NCBI GenBank assembly: GCA_963747985.1
Contig: CAVVHG010000001.1
Coordinates: forward strand, 124,001 to 188,000
DNA from: JACADW01 sp963747985
GTDB lineage: Bacteria; Acidobacteriota; UBA6911
DNA length: 64,000 nt
Direction: 5' to 3'
The position numbers and the translations under genes are program-made. Numbering within the stretch: the first letter of the stretch is position 1; every line of letters starts with the position of its first letter. Of this stretch, positions 25,197 to 34,080 are shown one piece after another. The notes under the pieces were generated by a model, which saw nothing but the letters and a program-made list of their open reading frames with translations, was not told the DNA's origin and did not search any database.

Positions 25197-27425
25197 ATGG
25201 ATCGAATGACCAATCCTCATGACTGGAGAAGACCCGGAAGATCTTCCTGCCTCCGCCGCCTTCGAGGCGTGGTCGTTGTTCTGACCTCCGTGGCGGCCGC
25301 CTGTGTCCTGGGCGTCTTGGTGTTCATGCGCTTCTCCCCGACTCGCCTGCCGGCATTTGAAGACGTCCGGGCCGGCTTCGCCGCGTCCGAGGGACTGCTG
25401 CTCGACAGGCATGGCCGGGTTATCCACGAAATGCGGGTGGATCCCAAGATGCGGAGGTTGCAGTGGGTTCCGCTCGAGGAAGTTTCGCCTGCGCTGCGAT
25501 CGGCCGTCCTGCAGGCCGAGGATCGCAGGTTCTATGGTCACCACGGCGTTGACTGGAGGTCGATGGCTGCCGCCGTGTTGGCATCCTCGAGTCTCGCCAG
25601 CCAGCGCGGAGCCAGCACGATCACCATGCAGGCTGCATCTCAGATCAACCGTGACCTGGAACCTCGCGGGGGACGGCGCTCGCTTTGTCAGAAGCTGCTC
25701 CAGATCCGCGCAGCCCTCGCCATGGAGCGAAGCTGGACAAAATCCCAGATCCTGGAAGCGTACCTGAATTTCGTCACTTTCCGTGGAGAGCTGCAAGGCG
25801 TGGCAGCCGCCGCGACCGGCTTGTTCGACCGGCGGCCGCACGGGCTCGACCAATACCAGTCACTCGTTCTGGCCTCGCTCATCCGGGCGCCCAACGCCGG
25901 CATCCCGGAGGTGACGGCGAGAGCCAGGGCCCTTGCGGCCGGCCTGGGCTGGACCGGCGAGACGGATACTATCGACAACTGCGTTCGGGAGACTCTGCTG
26001 CGCCGGCATCCGATCAGGCCGGAAGCTTCGCTGGCTCCGCATGTCGCGATGCAGCTTCTCAGAAATCCTGGGGCAGGGAAGGCGCCGCGCCGCGGAGAAG
26101 TCGTCACTACTCTGGACGCTGATCTTCAACGATATGCGCTCGAGTCGCTCCGGCACCAGATCCTGGCGGTGGCTTCGCAGAACGTCCGTGACGGCGCGCT
26201 CCTGGCAGTCGAGAACCAGACCGGAGATGTCCTCGCATACGTCGGCAATCCCGGTGAGGTCTCGAGCGCACGTTTTGTCGACGGAGTCAGAGCCCTGAGG
26301 CAGGCAGGCTCCACCCTCAAGCCGTTCCTCTACGGCGCAGCGTTCGACCGGCGAATCCTGACGCCGGCCTCTCTCATCGATGACAGCGCGCTGGACATAC
26401 CGGTCCCCGGCGGCGTCTACCGGCCGCGCAACTACGATGATGAGTTCCATGGCCTTGTCACGGTGAGGACGGCGCTCGCCTCTTCGCTGAACGTCCCGGC
26501 CGTGAAGGCACTGAACCTGGTGGGGGTGGAAAACCTGGTCGACACGCTGGGGAGACTTGGATTCGGGGAGCTCCGCCCCCCCGATTTCTATGGGCCCTCG
26601 CTCGCGTTGGGATCCGCGGACATTGCCCTCTGGGACCTCGTGAACGCCTATCGGACCCTGGCAAACGGCGGGAGCTGGGGAAGCCTGAGGGTTGTTTTCG
26701 AGGAGGAACCCGCCCAGAGGCGCCGTGCGCTTTCACCGGGTGCTGCGTTCCTGCTCTCCGACATTCTTTCGGACCGCGAGAGTCGCAGCCGCACCTTCAG
26801 CCTCGAGAGCCCGTTATCAACGAGGTTCTGGACGGCCGTGAAGACCGGTACGAGCAAGGATATGCGCGACAATTGGTGCGTAGGCTACTCCGATCGCTAC
26901 ACGGTCGGCGTGTGGGTGGGCAATTTCTCGGGCGAGCCGATGTGGAACGTCAGCGGTGTGACCGGCGCTGCCCCGGTTTGGCTGGAAGTGATGAACTGGC
27001 TCCATCGTGGATCCCTGAGCGTTCCTCCTGCGCCGCCCGAAGGGGTGGTGTCGAGAACCGTGGAACTGGCGGACTTCGGGCGCGTTCGCAAGGAATGGTT
27101 CCTGCGGGGAACCGAATCGGCGCGAGTCGCCGCCGCCTCTGTTCACGCGCGCTTCCGGATCAGTTATCCGGCTGCCGGCACGGTCATCGCCCTGGATCCT
27201 GATATCCCTGCGGCGTCGCAGAGGGTTTTCTTCGAGGCAGAGCCGGGTGGAAGTGATCTGCGATGGCTGCTCGACGGCGACCCGGTTGGTTCAGCAGACT
27301 CCCTGGTGCTCTGGTCCCCTCTCAAGGGCAAGCATCACCTGGCCCTGATTGACCCGGCCGAACAGATTCTGGATTCGGTGGAATTCGAGGTGCGGGGTAA
27401 TCCAGCTCCGGTGGAGGAGCGATAG
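25197..27425 (+). CDS. pbpC: penicillin-binding protein 1C (bifunctional peptidoglycan synthase)
   Basis: 742 residues from ATG 25197 (AGGA just upstream). A GTG at 25077 overlapping the previous stop would add 40 basic, low-complexity residues and is less likely, although it would allow translational coupling. Domains: membrane anchor about 22-44; glycosyltransferase 51 about 60-230 with AEDRRFYGHHGVDW (catalytic Glu108); transpeptidase about 290-560 with S372-T-L-K375, S430-L-N432 and K549-T-G; C-terminal BiPBP_C domain about 650-735. It polymerises and cross-links glycan strands at the outer face of the inner membrane; in E. coli the transpeptidase of PBP1C is of little importance, but here all three motifs are intact. 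It is adjacent to the A2M gene, matching the conserved repair/defence pair. Confidence 0.93.
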   Translation: MDRMTNPHDWRRPGRSSCLRRLRGVVVVLTSVAAACVLGVLVFMRFSPTRLPAFEDVRAGFAASEGLLLDRHGRVIHEMRVDPKMRRLQWVPLEEVSPALRSAVLQAEDRRFYGHHGVDWRSMAAAVLASSSLASQRGASTITMQAASQINRDLEPRGGRRSLCQKLLQIRAALAMERSWTKSQILEAYLNFVTFRGELQGVAAAATGLFDRRPHGLDQYQSLVLASLIRAPNAGIPEVTARARALAAGLGWTGETDTIDNCVRETLLRRHPIRPEASLAPHVAMQLLRNPGAGKAPRRGEVVTTLDADLQRYALESLRHQILAVASQNVRDGALLAVENQTGDVLAYVGNPGEVSSARFVDGVRALRQAGSTLKPFLYGAAFDRRILTPASLIDDSALDIPVPGGVYRPRNYDDEFHGLVTVRTALASSLNVPAVKALNLVGVENLVDTLGRLGFGELRPPDFYGPSLALGSADIALWDLVNAYRTLANGGSWGSLRVVFEEEPAQRRRALSPGAAFLLSDILSDRESRSRTFSLESPLSTRFWTAVKTGTSKDMRDNWCVGYSDRYTVGVWVGNFSGEPMWNVSGVTGAAPVWLEVMNWLHRGSLSVPPAPPEGVVSRTVELADFGRVRKEWFLRGTESARVAAASVHARFRISYPAAGTVIALDPDIPAASQRVFFEAEPGGSDLRWLLDGDPVGSADSLVLWSPLKGKHHLALIDPAEQILDSVEFEVRGNPAPVEER

Positions 27426-27447
27426 AACGGCACTCGAAAGGACTTGC

Positions 27448-28578
27448 ATGAAACGACGCGAATGGCTCAGGAGGATGAGTTCTGCGGCAGCGCTAACCTA
27501 TGGAGGCGGGGTTACGGCTATGGCACAGGAGGAGACCGGCAGGAAGACGGCGTCAGCTGCGACTTTGGAAACCGAAATCGTGCGCCTCAAGCTGCGACAT
27601 ACCTGGACCACGGTCATGTCCTCCAGCGACTACCGCGACAACCTGCTTGTGCGTCTCCGTTGCGGAGATGCCATGGGCCGCGGTGAGGGGGCGCCGATCG
27701 TTCGCTATCACGAAAATGCGGAAAGCGCGCGGCGTGCCCTGGAATCCGTGTCGCACCTGGTTGGGGCCACGGACCCCTGGCACTTTGAAAAGCTCATGGC
27801 GGAAGTGTTCAGCCGGATCTCCGGGGAATACGCGGCCAAGGCGGCCCTCGATATGTCGCTCATGGACATGGCCGGCCAGCGTCTCGGCGTGCCGCTCTAC
27901 AGGTATTTTGGACTGGACCGCAACGATACTCCTGTGACGACCTTTTCCATCGGCATTGATACTCCGGACATAACGAGGCAGAAGGTCCGCGAAGCCGAGC
28001 AGTTCCCGGTCCTCAAGATCAAGGTCGGCCTGCAATCCGACGAGGAGACGATTGCCAGCGTACGCAGTGTGACGAAGAAGCCGCTGCGGGTGGATGCCAA
28101 CGAAGGATGGAAGGACAAAGAGGAGGCTGTGCGCAAGATCAACTGGCTGGAGACTCAGGGCGTGGAATTCGTGGAGCAACCGATGCCGGCCCCGATGCTC
28201 GAAGAGACACGCTGGGTGCGCGGCAAAGTGCACATCCCGATCATTGCAGACGAAGCTTGCCTGCACCCCACGGACATTCCCCGGCTGGTGGACTCCTACG
28301 ATGGGGTAAATATCAAACTGATGAAGTGCGGCGGCACGCTCGAAGCGTTTCGGATGATCCAGATTGCCAGGTCGCTCGGGATGAAGACCATGCTCGGTTG
28401 CATGATTGAGAGCTCGATCGGTGTGACAGCCGCCGCCCACCTCTCGCCGCTGGTTGATTATGCGGACCTCGACGGTAACCTGTTGATCGCAAACGACCCG
28501 TTTTCGGGAGTGCGTGTGGATAAGGGAAAGCTCATCCTGCCCGATGGCCCGGGCCTGGGGATTACGCTGTCAACATAG
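27448..28578 (+). CDS. exported dipeptide epimerase-like enolase superfamily enzyme
   Basis: 376 residues from ATG 27448 (AAAGGA upstream). The leader MKRREWLRRMSSAAALTYGG is Tat-like, so a periplasmic enzyme is expected. The barrel has all active-site residues of the muconate-lactonising/dipeptide epimerase group: K190-I-K192, D216 (RVDANEGW), E243 (VEQPM), D268 (IIADEA) and K290 (VNIKLMKCGG). The IKLMKCGG and RVDANEGW forms are those of L-Ala-D/L-Glu and related dipeptide epimerases, which help recycle murein peptides. Position 22 bases after pbpC supports a peptidoglycan link, though the usual epimerase is cytosolic. Exact dipeptide specificity cannot be read from the sequence. Confidence 0.85.
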   Translation: MKRREWLRRMSSAAALTYGGGVTAMAQEETGRKTASAATLETEIVRLKLRHTWTTVMSSSDYRDNLLVRLRCGDAMGRGEGAPIVRYHENAESARRALESVSHLVGATDPWHFEKLMAEVFSRISGEYAAKAALDMSLMDMAGQRLGVPLYRYFGLDRNDTPVTTFSIGIDTPDITRQKVREAEQFPVLKIKVGLQSDEETIASVRSVTKKPLRVDANEGWKDKEEAVRKINWLETQGVEFVEQPMPAPMLEETRWVRGKVHIPIIADEACLHPTDIPRLVDSYDGVNIKLMKCGGTLEAFRMIQIARSLGMKTMLGCMIESSIGVTAAAHLSPLVDYADLDGNLLIANDPFSGVRVDKGKLILPDGPGLGITLST

Positions 28579-28798
28579 TTACGCCGACGGGGAACCCTGT
28601 AGACGGATCGTCGCCCCCTTTGCGGTTCATTCTCCTTGCGCTTGCCGAACTGCAGGCACACGAAGTCTTTGCTTGGTCTCACCGCGGATTCGGGTGTATA
28701 AGTTCGGCGTAGTGTCTTGTGCATAAAGATGCAGCGGGAGGTTTCAAAACAGGGGAATTTCCGATAACGCCCTGGGACGAAATGTCGATCTAAACGAT

Positions 28799-29128
28799 AT
28801 GGAGTATCGGCGCGATCCCCGATTTATGGCCAATCAGCCGGTATCTGTAACCGACCTGGAGAGTCCCTCCCCTCCCCAACACGGGGAGCTCGTAGATTTT
28901 TCCAACCTTGGTGTACATCTGCTCGTGCCAGGCAAGCTGTCTCCCGGCACGGCGGTCAAGGTGCAGTGGGCGCAAACGCTTCTGCTGGGCGAAGTGATCT
29001 ACTGCAAGCCGACCGAGGGAGGATTTCACGCGGGACTCCGGTTGGAGGACGCCCTCTACGACACGGATGCTTTGGCCGCGATGGTGGTCGAGCGGCCTGC
29101 GCGTCTGCGTAATTCACTGAGCGGGTAG
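28799..29128 (+). CDS. PilZ-domain protein (c-di-GMP binding)
   Basis: 109 residues, essentially one PilZ domain. The RxxxR motif is RRDPRF near the N-terminus (residues 4-9) and the D/NxSxxG motif is DFSNLGVHLLV (about 38-48); both bind cyclic di-GMP. A final strand HAGLRLED follows. Small single-domain PilZ proteins relay c-di-GMP levels to motility, exopolysaccharide or secretion machineries by protein contact; the partner is not evident. No clear Shine-Dalgarno sequence precedes the ATG. The 220-base gap upstream holds TATAAG near 28698 but no well-spaced -35. A strong terminator follows the gene. Confidence 0.85.
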   Translation: MEYRRDPRFMANQPVSVTDLESPSPPQHGELVDFSNLGVHLLVPGKLSPGTAVKVQWAQTLLLGEVIYCKPTEGGFHAGLRLEDALYDTDALAAMVVERPARLRNSLSG

Positions 29129-29170
29129 TCTTCTCTTTTTCCGGTGCAGGTGCCGGGTTCATGCCCTACT

Positions 29171-29207
29171 TGTCCTGCCCCGCCGCAGCGGGGTGCGGGA
29201 CAGTTTT
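29171..29207 (+). terminator. intrinsic terminator after the PilZ gene
   Basis: TGTCC-TG-CCCCGC-CGCA-GCGGGG-TGCG-GGACA forms a long stem (outer 5 bp and inner 6 bp with a 4-base loop) followed by GTTTT. It lies between convergent genes; the T-run is only on the plus strand, so it should end the PilZ transcript. Confidence 0.7.
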
Positions 29208-29229
29208 CCCCATCGAACATAGCGGCCGC

Positions 29230-30768
29230 TTACCGGGACTCCCTTGGCGAAGCGCGCAGCGCGCGGTCATAGGCCCACGAGCGGATGCGGTCGACCTGCT
29301 CCCGCATGGTCTTTGAGAGCGGGATCACGTTGAGCGCGGCCCGATGAAGGTCGTCGAAGGTCAGCTCTCTGTCTTCCAGGCGAACCGCCGTCAGCGCCGA
29401 AATCACGCACTGTTCGATTTCCGCCCCCGTCCATCCCTGCGTGATCTTCCGGAGGCGGTGGATCTGCAGGCCGTCAGGGTCGTTGCCGCGCTTCTTCAGA
29501 TGTATGCCGAAGATCTCGATCCTTTCCTCCTCGGTCGGCAGGTCGATGAAGAAGAGCTCATCGAAACGCCCTTTGCGTATCATTTCGGCGGGCAACAGAT
29601 CGATGCGGTTCGCCGTGGCTGCGACAAAGAGGCCGCGCGCCTTTTCCTGCATCCAGGTGAGGAAGAAAGCGAAAATTCGTCCGAGGTAAGCGCTCGCGTC
29701 GCCCGTAGTCTGTCCGGTCAATCCCATCTCGATTTCGTCGAACCAGACCACCGCGGGGGCCATCGCCTCGAGCGTCCGACAAGCATCGGCGAAGGCGGCG
29801 TCCGGACTGCCATGCCTGCCGGAGAAAACCTCTATCATGTCGACCCGGTAGAGCGGCAGGCTGAAGCAGGAGGCAATCGCCTTGACGGACAGGCTCTTTC
29901 CGCATCCGGATACACCCATAACCAGGATGCCCTTGGGGACGATATCGGCAGCGAGGCTGTCTCGCACCATGAACAGCTTACGGCGCTCGTGCAACCATGT
30001 CTTGAGGTATTCGAGCCCGCCCACGTGGCCTATTTCGGTTCCGTCGGCGACGTACTGCACCAGGCCGGACTTGTTCACCAGCAGTTTCTTCTCCTCGAGC
30101 AGCCTGGGCAGCGCGTCGAAATCGAGCGTTGCGCCGCCCGAGAGAGCGCGTCGCAGGGCATGGCGGGCCTCGTCGAGCGTCAGGCCCTGCAAAGCGCGGG
30201 CCATGGCAAAGAGAGTCTCGTCGTGCCTGTCGATCGTGAATCCCTTCCCGGTCAGGTTTTCACTCTCCAGGCGAAGGAATTCGATCAACTCCGGAAGATC
30301 CGGCGCTCCCAGTGTCATGAACGCAATCTGCCGGTCGATTTCCTCGGGGATCACCCGGATAGGAGAAGTGATGATCACGAACTTGCCCGTATCCATGCAA
30401 AGCTCGTACACGTCGCGCAGACGTCGTCGCACTTCGGAATCATTCCGGATGAACTCGTGGAAATCCTTCAATTGAAAGAGTGCCGGCGACTTGTGCTGGG
30501 CGACAAAATCGAGCAGAGAGCGGGGGCTGAGAGGCGACGATTCGCCGTCAGCCGGGGTTGGTGGGCAGAGTCCTGTGGTCAGGCTCCAGGTCCAGACCGG
30601 GACGGGCTTCGGAAACAGCTTCCCCGCCGCGAGGTTCAGGAGCTGGCGGATCCTCGACTCTTCAGGGGATTGAATATAGATGAGGGGCCGGCCGCCCTGG
30701 ATCAGTTCCGTGAGCGAAGCGAAGGCACGACTGGATGCCTGGGCCTGTGATGTTTTGCTATTTGCCAT
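29230..30768 (-). CDS. AAA+ ATPase, Ycf46-like
   Basis: 512 residues. The N-terminal third (RPLIYIQSPEESRIRQLL, LLDFVAQHKSPALFQLKDFH, VIITSPIRVIPEEIDRQI) is the non-ATPase domain found in Ycf46-type proteins. The AAA module follows: Walker A GVSGCGKS (about residue 285), Walker B VVWFDEIE, sensor and arginine-finger region FVAATANRIDLLPAEMIRKG then RFDELFFIDLP. Ycf46 homologues in cyanobacteria and other bacteria affect inorganic carbon or light responses, but the substrate is unsettled; chaperone-like remodelling is assumed from the AAA fold. It is transcribed alone, divergent from the histidine kinase. Confidence 0.85.
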   Translation of the reverse strand: MANSKTSQAQASSRAFASLTELIQGGRPLIYIQSPEESRIRQLLNLAAGKLFPKPVPVWTWSLTTGLCPPTPADGESSPLSPRSLLDFVAQHKSPALFQLKDFHEFIRNDSEVRRRLRDVYELCMDTGKFVIITSPIRVIPEEIDRQIAFMTLGAPDLPELIEFLRLESENLTGKGFTIDRHDETLFAMARALQGLTLDEARHALRRALSGGATLDFDALPRLLEEKKLLVNKSGLVQYVADGTEIGHVGGLEYLKTWLHERRKLFMVRDSLAADIVPKGILVMGVSGCGKSLSVKAIASCFSLPLYRVDMIEVFSGRHGSPDAAFADACRTLEAMAPAVVWFDEIEMGLTGQTTGDASAYLGRIFAFFLTWMQEKARGLFVAATANRIDLLPAEMIRKGRFDELFFIDLPTEEERIEIFGIHLKKRGNDPDGLQIHRLRKITQGWTGAEIEQCVISALTAVRLEDRELTFDDLHRAALNVIPLSKTMREQVDRIRSWAYDRALRASPRESR

Positions 30769-30970
30769 CGTTGCAGAATGTTACACGAAATCGGCGTGAA
30801 ATTCAGTCGGGACGTTCGGCGCCCGACCGGTCTCGTCATCCGGACTTACCGGCTCGAGTCAAGTGGAAGTCCAGGCCCAGGCCCTGGTCGGTCTCAGCCA
30901 GCGGAATTGCGGTCCAAGATCGCAAGGAGCACTGCTGAGGCAAAAGTGGTAGAATTCATCGCAGTAGAGC

Positions 30971-30982
30971 CCCTTAAGGGGT
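30971..30982. promoter_or_regulatory. 12-base perfect palindrome upstream of the hybrid kinase
   Basis: CCCCTTAAGGGG lies 11 bases before the ATG at 30994. It may be a binding site for a dimeric regulator; its AAGGGG half could also act as a distant ribosome-binding site. Sequence observation only. Confidence 0.3.
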
Positions 30983-30993
30983 CATCCGACTGC

Positions 30994-33900
30994 ATGAGAG
31001 ATAAACAGCCGACTGTCGACGAGAATACAAGAGTCGACGCCCTTCGCCGCTATGGCATCCTCGACACTCCGCGTGAGGAGGCCTATGACGATCTCGCATC
31101 ACTTGCGGCACAGGTATGTGGGACGCCGCTTGCGATGATCGGTTTCCTCGATACCGACCGTGTCTGGTTCAAGTCTACGGTCGGATTCGATGTCACCGAG
31201 ATGCCGCGAGACAAGACCTTCTGCGCCCATGCAGTCGTTGCCCGCGAGATCCTGGTTGTCCCCGACGCTGCGGAAGATCCCCGCTTCTCGTCCAACCCGC
31301 TTGTGATTGCTGCGCCGGGGGTGCGCTTCTATGCGGGCGTTCCGCTTTTCAGTCGGGAAGGTTATGCGCTTGGCACGCTCTGCGTGGTCGACCGGGTAGG
31401 GCGCAATCTTCTTCCCGCCCAGCTCTCGGCCCTTGAGGCCCTGGCGCGCCAGGTGACGGCGCAGCTCGAACTGCGCCGAAGGCTGACGGAGCTTGCGCAG
31501 GCGGTCAGTGACCGGACACGCGCACAGGAAGAGCTGGATCTGATGTTCACCCTCTCCATCGACATGCTCTGCACTGCGGGGTTTGACGGATACTTTAAGC
31601 GCCTGAATCCCGCATGGGAGAAGACTCTCGGGTACTCGAAGGAAGAGTTGTTTTCAAGGCCATATGTCGAGTTCGTGCATCCGGAAGATCTTGAGATCAC
31701 CTTGGCTGAAGCCGAAAAGCTCACGCTGGGGCAGGATGTCATTTTTTTCGAAAACAGGTACCTCTGCCGTGACGGCACCTACAGGTGGCTCGCCTGGACA
31801 GCGACGCCCTGGAAAGAGCAACAGCTCATATTTGCTGCGGCGCGCGACATCACGGAACGGAAACGTGCCGAGGAGGACCTGAGACGCACTGCACGGGAGC
31901 TGGAGGCAGCCAGGAAGGCTGAGGAGGAAAACACGGCCCGTCTTGCCCAGCTCGTCAGAGAACTCGAGTCTGCCCGGCTCCGAGCGGAAGAAGCCACCAG
32001 CGCGAAGAGCGAGTTCCTCGCCAACATGAGCCACGAGATCCGGACGCCGCTGAACGCGATCGTAGGTATGACGGACCTGGCGCTGCAAACCAGGCTCAAC
32101 ACCGAGCAGCGCGAGTACCTGAACGTGGTCAGGGATTCGACGGACTCCCTCCTGGCGCTGGTCAACGACCTGCTGGATTTTTCGAAGATCGAAGCCCGGA
32201 AAGTAGAACTCGAGCGCGCCGAGTTCAACCTCCACGACGTCCTCGATGACACACTGCGAATACTCTCGCTTAGGGCGCACGAGAAGGACCTCGAGCTGAT
32301 CTGCGACGTCGACATGGAGATACCCGAGGTGCTCATCGGCGATTCTGCGCGGCTGCGCCAGGTCCTGATGAACATCGTGGGCAACGCGATCAAGTTCACC
32401 GAGCAGGGAGAAGTCATTCTCGAGGTGGGTCTCGATTCCGTGGCGACGGACAAGGCGCAGCTGCGCTTCTCCGTGAGCGACACCGGCATCGGGATTCCGG
32501 CCGAAAATTGCAGCGCCATTTTCCAGGCCTTCTCCCAGGCTGACAGCTCGACGACCCGCAGGTTCGGAGGTACCGGCCTTGGGCTCGCCATCGCGTCCCA
32601 GCTGGTCGGCCTCATGGGCGGACGAATCTGGTATGAAAGCACCGTGGGAAGGGGGACCACTTTCCATTTCACCGCCCGTCTCGATCTGCCGGAACGCCCG
32701 GTGAGCTCGACGACGACGCAGTATTCGAGACTGCTCGAGGGCCTGCCCGTGCTGGTGGCGGACAAGAGCCCCACCAATCGCCGGATTCTTTCCGAGATGC
32801 TTTCTCAGTGGAAGATGAAGCCTTCAACTGTCGGCGGAGGGCTGCCGGCGCTCGCGGCGATGAAACGGGCCGCTGCGGCGGGCGCCGCTTTCCCGGTCTC
32901 CATCATCGATGCGCGTATGCCCGGTCTGGACGGATTGGCTCTGGCCGGACGCATAAGGAGATCGCCGAAACTGGCGAAGACCGGGATCATACTGCTCACT
33001 ACCGCCGACCGATCAGTGGACTATGCGGCCGCGCGAAGACTGGGGATCAATGGCCGGATCCGAAAACCTGTGAAGCGCTCTGAATTGCTCAACTCTTTGA
33101 TCAGGCTGGTCGCGCCGGAGACCGGCGAGCCGACCCTATCGTTGCGCGCCCCGGCTGCCGCGAGCAGCACTCGCCGCCTGCGCATCCTGCTGGTGGAGGA
33201 TAATCCCGTCAACCAGAGGGTTGCCGTCCGTCTTCTGGAGCGCAGAGGACACGAGGTGGTCGTGGCGGCTGATGGAGCTGAAGCCCTGTCGAAGCTCTAC
33301 GGAGTCTTGGACCACAGATTCGATGTCGCACTCATGGATGTCCAAATGCCCGTGATGGGAGGCTATGAAGCCACGGCGGCCATTCGCGCCCGCGAGCGGA
33401 CAACCGGCGCCCACCTTCCCATCGTCGCGATGACCGCGGGCGCGACAGAGGATGAGCGCGAAAGTTGCCTGCGGGCAGGGATGGACGCCTACCTGACCAA
33501 GCCGGTTCGCTCAGAAACCCTGTACCGGCTCGTTGAATCATTCGGCAGGGCCGCTGTATCCGCGGCGTCGGGCGTGCGGGGCGGCAAAGACGCGGGCGGG
33601 AGCCTCAACGAAGCCGCGTTGATGGCCCATGTCGGCGGTGATCAACAACTGCTGCGCGAACTGGTGGACCTGTTCCTTGAGGATCTGCCTGAGCGGCTTG
33701 CTGCGGTCCGGAAGGCGGTCCGAAGGCGGGATGCGCTGGCGCTGAGCAGCGCAGCCCACGCCCTCAAAGGCGCCGTTTCTCATTTTGCCGCCCATGACAC
33801 CTTCGAGTTTGCGTTGAAGTTGGAGCGCATGGGTCGGACTGGAGACCTCGAGGGGGCCGAAGAGGCCTTCGACGGTCTGAAGAACGAGATAGGTCGTCTT

Positions 33901-34080
33901 ACCCACGCCCTGGCGGCCTATCGCCGTCGAATCAGGCCTCGACCAAATACCGGCCGGGTCCGCACACGCTCGACCGGAAGAAGGGTCACGGGCGCAACGC
34001 CGGGGAGAGGCCAGAAGGCGAATCCGCGGTCGCCGGCGCGCGGTCAGGCGAGGCGAGGCACCGAACGGAGGAGGAAATGA
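30994..34080 (+). CDS. hybrid sensor histidine kinase (GAF-PAS-HisKA-HATPase-REC-REC-Hpt)
   Basis: 1028 residues from ATG 30994; the frame is open to 30778 but those residues lack domain character, and the GAF domain begins soon after this start (RVDALRRYGILDTPREEAYD). Order: GAF about 15-165, PAS about 180-290 (DMLCTAGFDGYFKRLNPAWE), a coiled coil about 290-335, HisKA with H347 in NMSHEIRTPLNAIVGM, HATPase about 455-575 (NAIKFTEQGE, DTGIGIP, GGTGLGLAIA), a first receiver with D639 (IIDARMPGLDG), a second receiver with D782 (LMDVQMPVMGG), and Hpt with H922 (AAHALKGAVSHFA). No membrane segment is seen, so a cytosolic signal is sensed. All phosphorelay residues are present within one chain. Its stop overlaps the next start (ATGA). 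Confidence 0.92.
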   Translation: MRDKQPTVDENTRVDALRRYGILDTPREEAYDDLASLAAQVCGTPLAMIGFLDTDRVWFKSTVGFDVTEMPRDKTFCAHAVVAREILVVPDAAEDPRFSSNPLVIAAPGVRFYAGVPLFSREGYALGTLCVVDRVGRNLLPAQLSALEALARQVTAQLELRRRLTELAQAVSDRTRAQEELDLMFTLSIDMLCTAGFDGYFKRLNPAWEKTLGYSKEELFSRPYVEFVHPEDLEITLAEAEKLTLGQDVIFFENRYLCRDGTYRWLAWTATPWKEQQLIFAAARDITERKRAEEDLRRTARELEAARKAEEENTARLAQLVRELESARLRAEEATSAKSEFLANMSHEIRTPLNAIVGMTDLALQTRLNTEQREYLNVVRDSTDSLLALVNDLLDFSKIEARKVELERAEFNLHDVLDDTLRILSLRAHEKDLELICDVDMEIPEVLIGDSARLRQVLMNIVGNAIKFTEQGEVILEVGLDSVATDKAQLRFSVSDTGIGIPAENCSAIFQAFSQADSSTTRRFGGTGLGLAIASQLVGLMGGRIWYESTVGRGTTFHFTARLDLPERPVSSTTTQYSRLLEGLPVLVADKSPTNRRILSEMLSQWKMKPSTVGGGLPALAAMKRAAAAGAAFPVSIIDARMPGLDGLALAGRIRRSPKLAKTGIILLTTADRSVDYAAARRLGINGRIRKPVKRSELLNSLIRLVAPETGEPTLSLRAPAAASSTRRLRILLVEDNPVNQRVAVRLLERRGHEVVVAADGAEALSKLYGVLDHRFDVALMDVQMPVMGGYEATAAIRARERTTGAHLPIVAMTAGATEDERESCLRAGMDAYLTKPVRSETLYRLVESFGRAAVSAASGVRGGKDAGGSLNEAALMAHVGGDQQLLRELVDLFLEDLPERLAAVRKAVRRRDALALSSAAHALKGAVSHFAAHDTFEFALKLERMGRTGDLEGAEEAFDGLKNEIGRLTHALAAYRRRIRPRPNTGRVRTRSTGRRVTGATPGRGQKANPRSPARGQARRGTERRRK

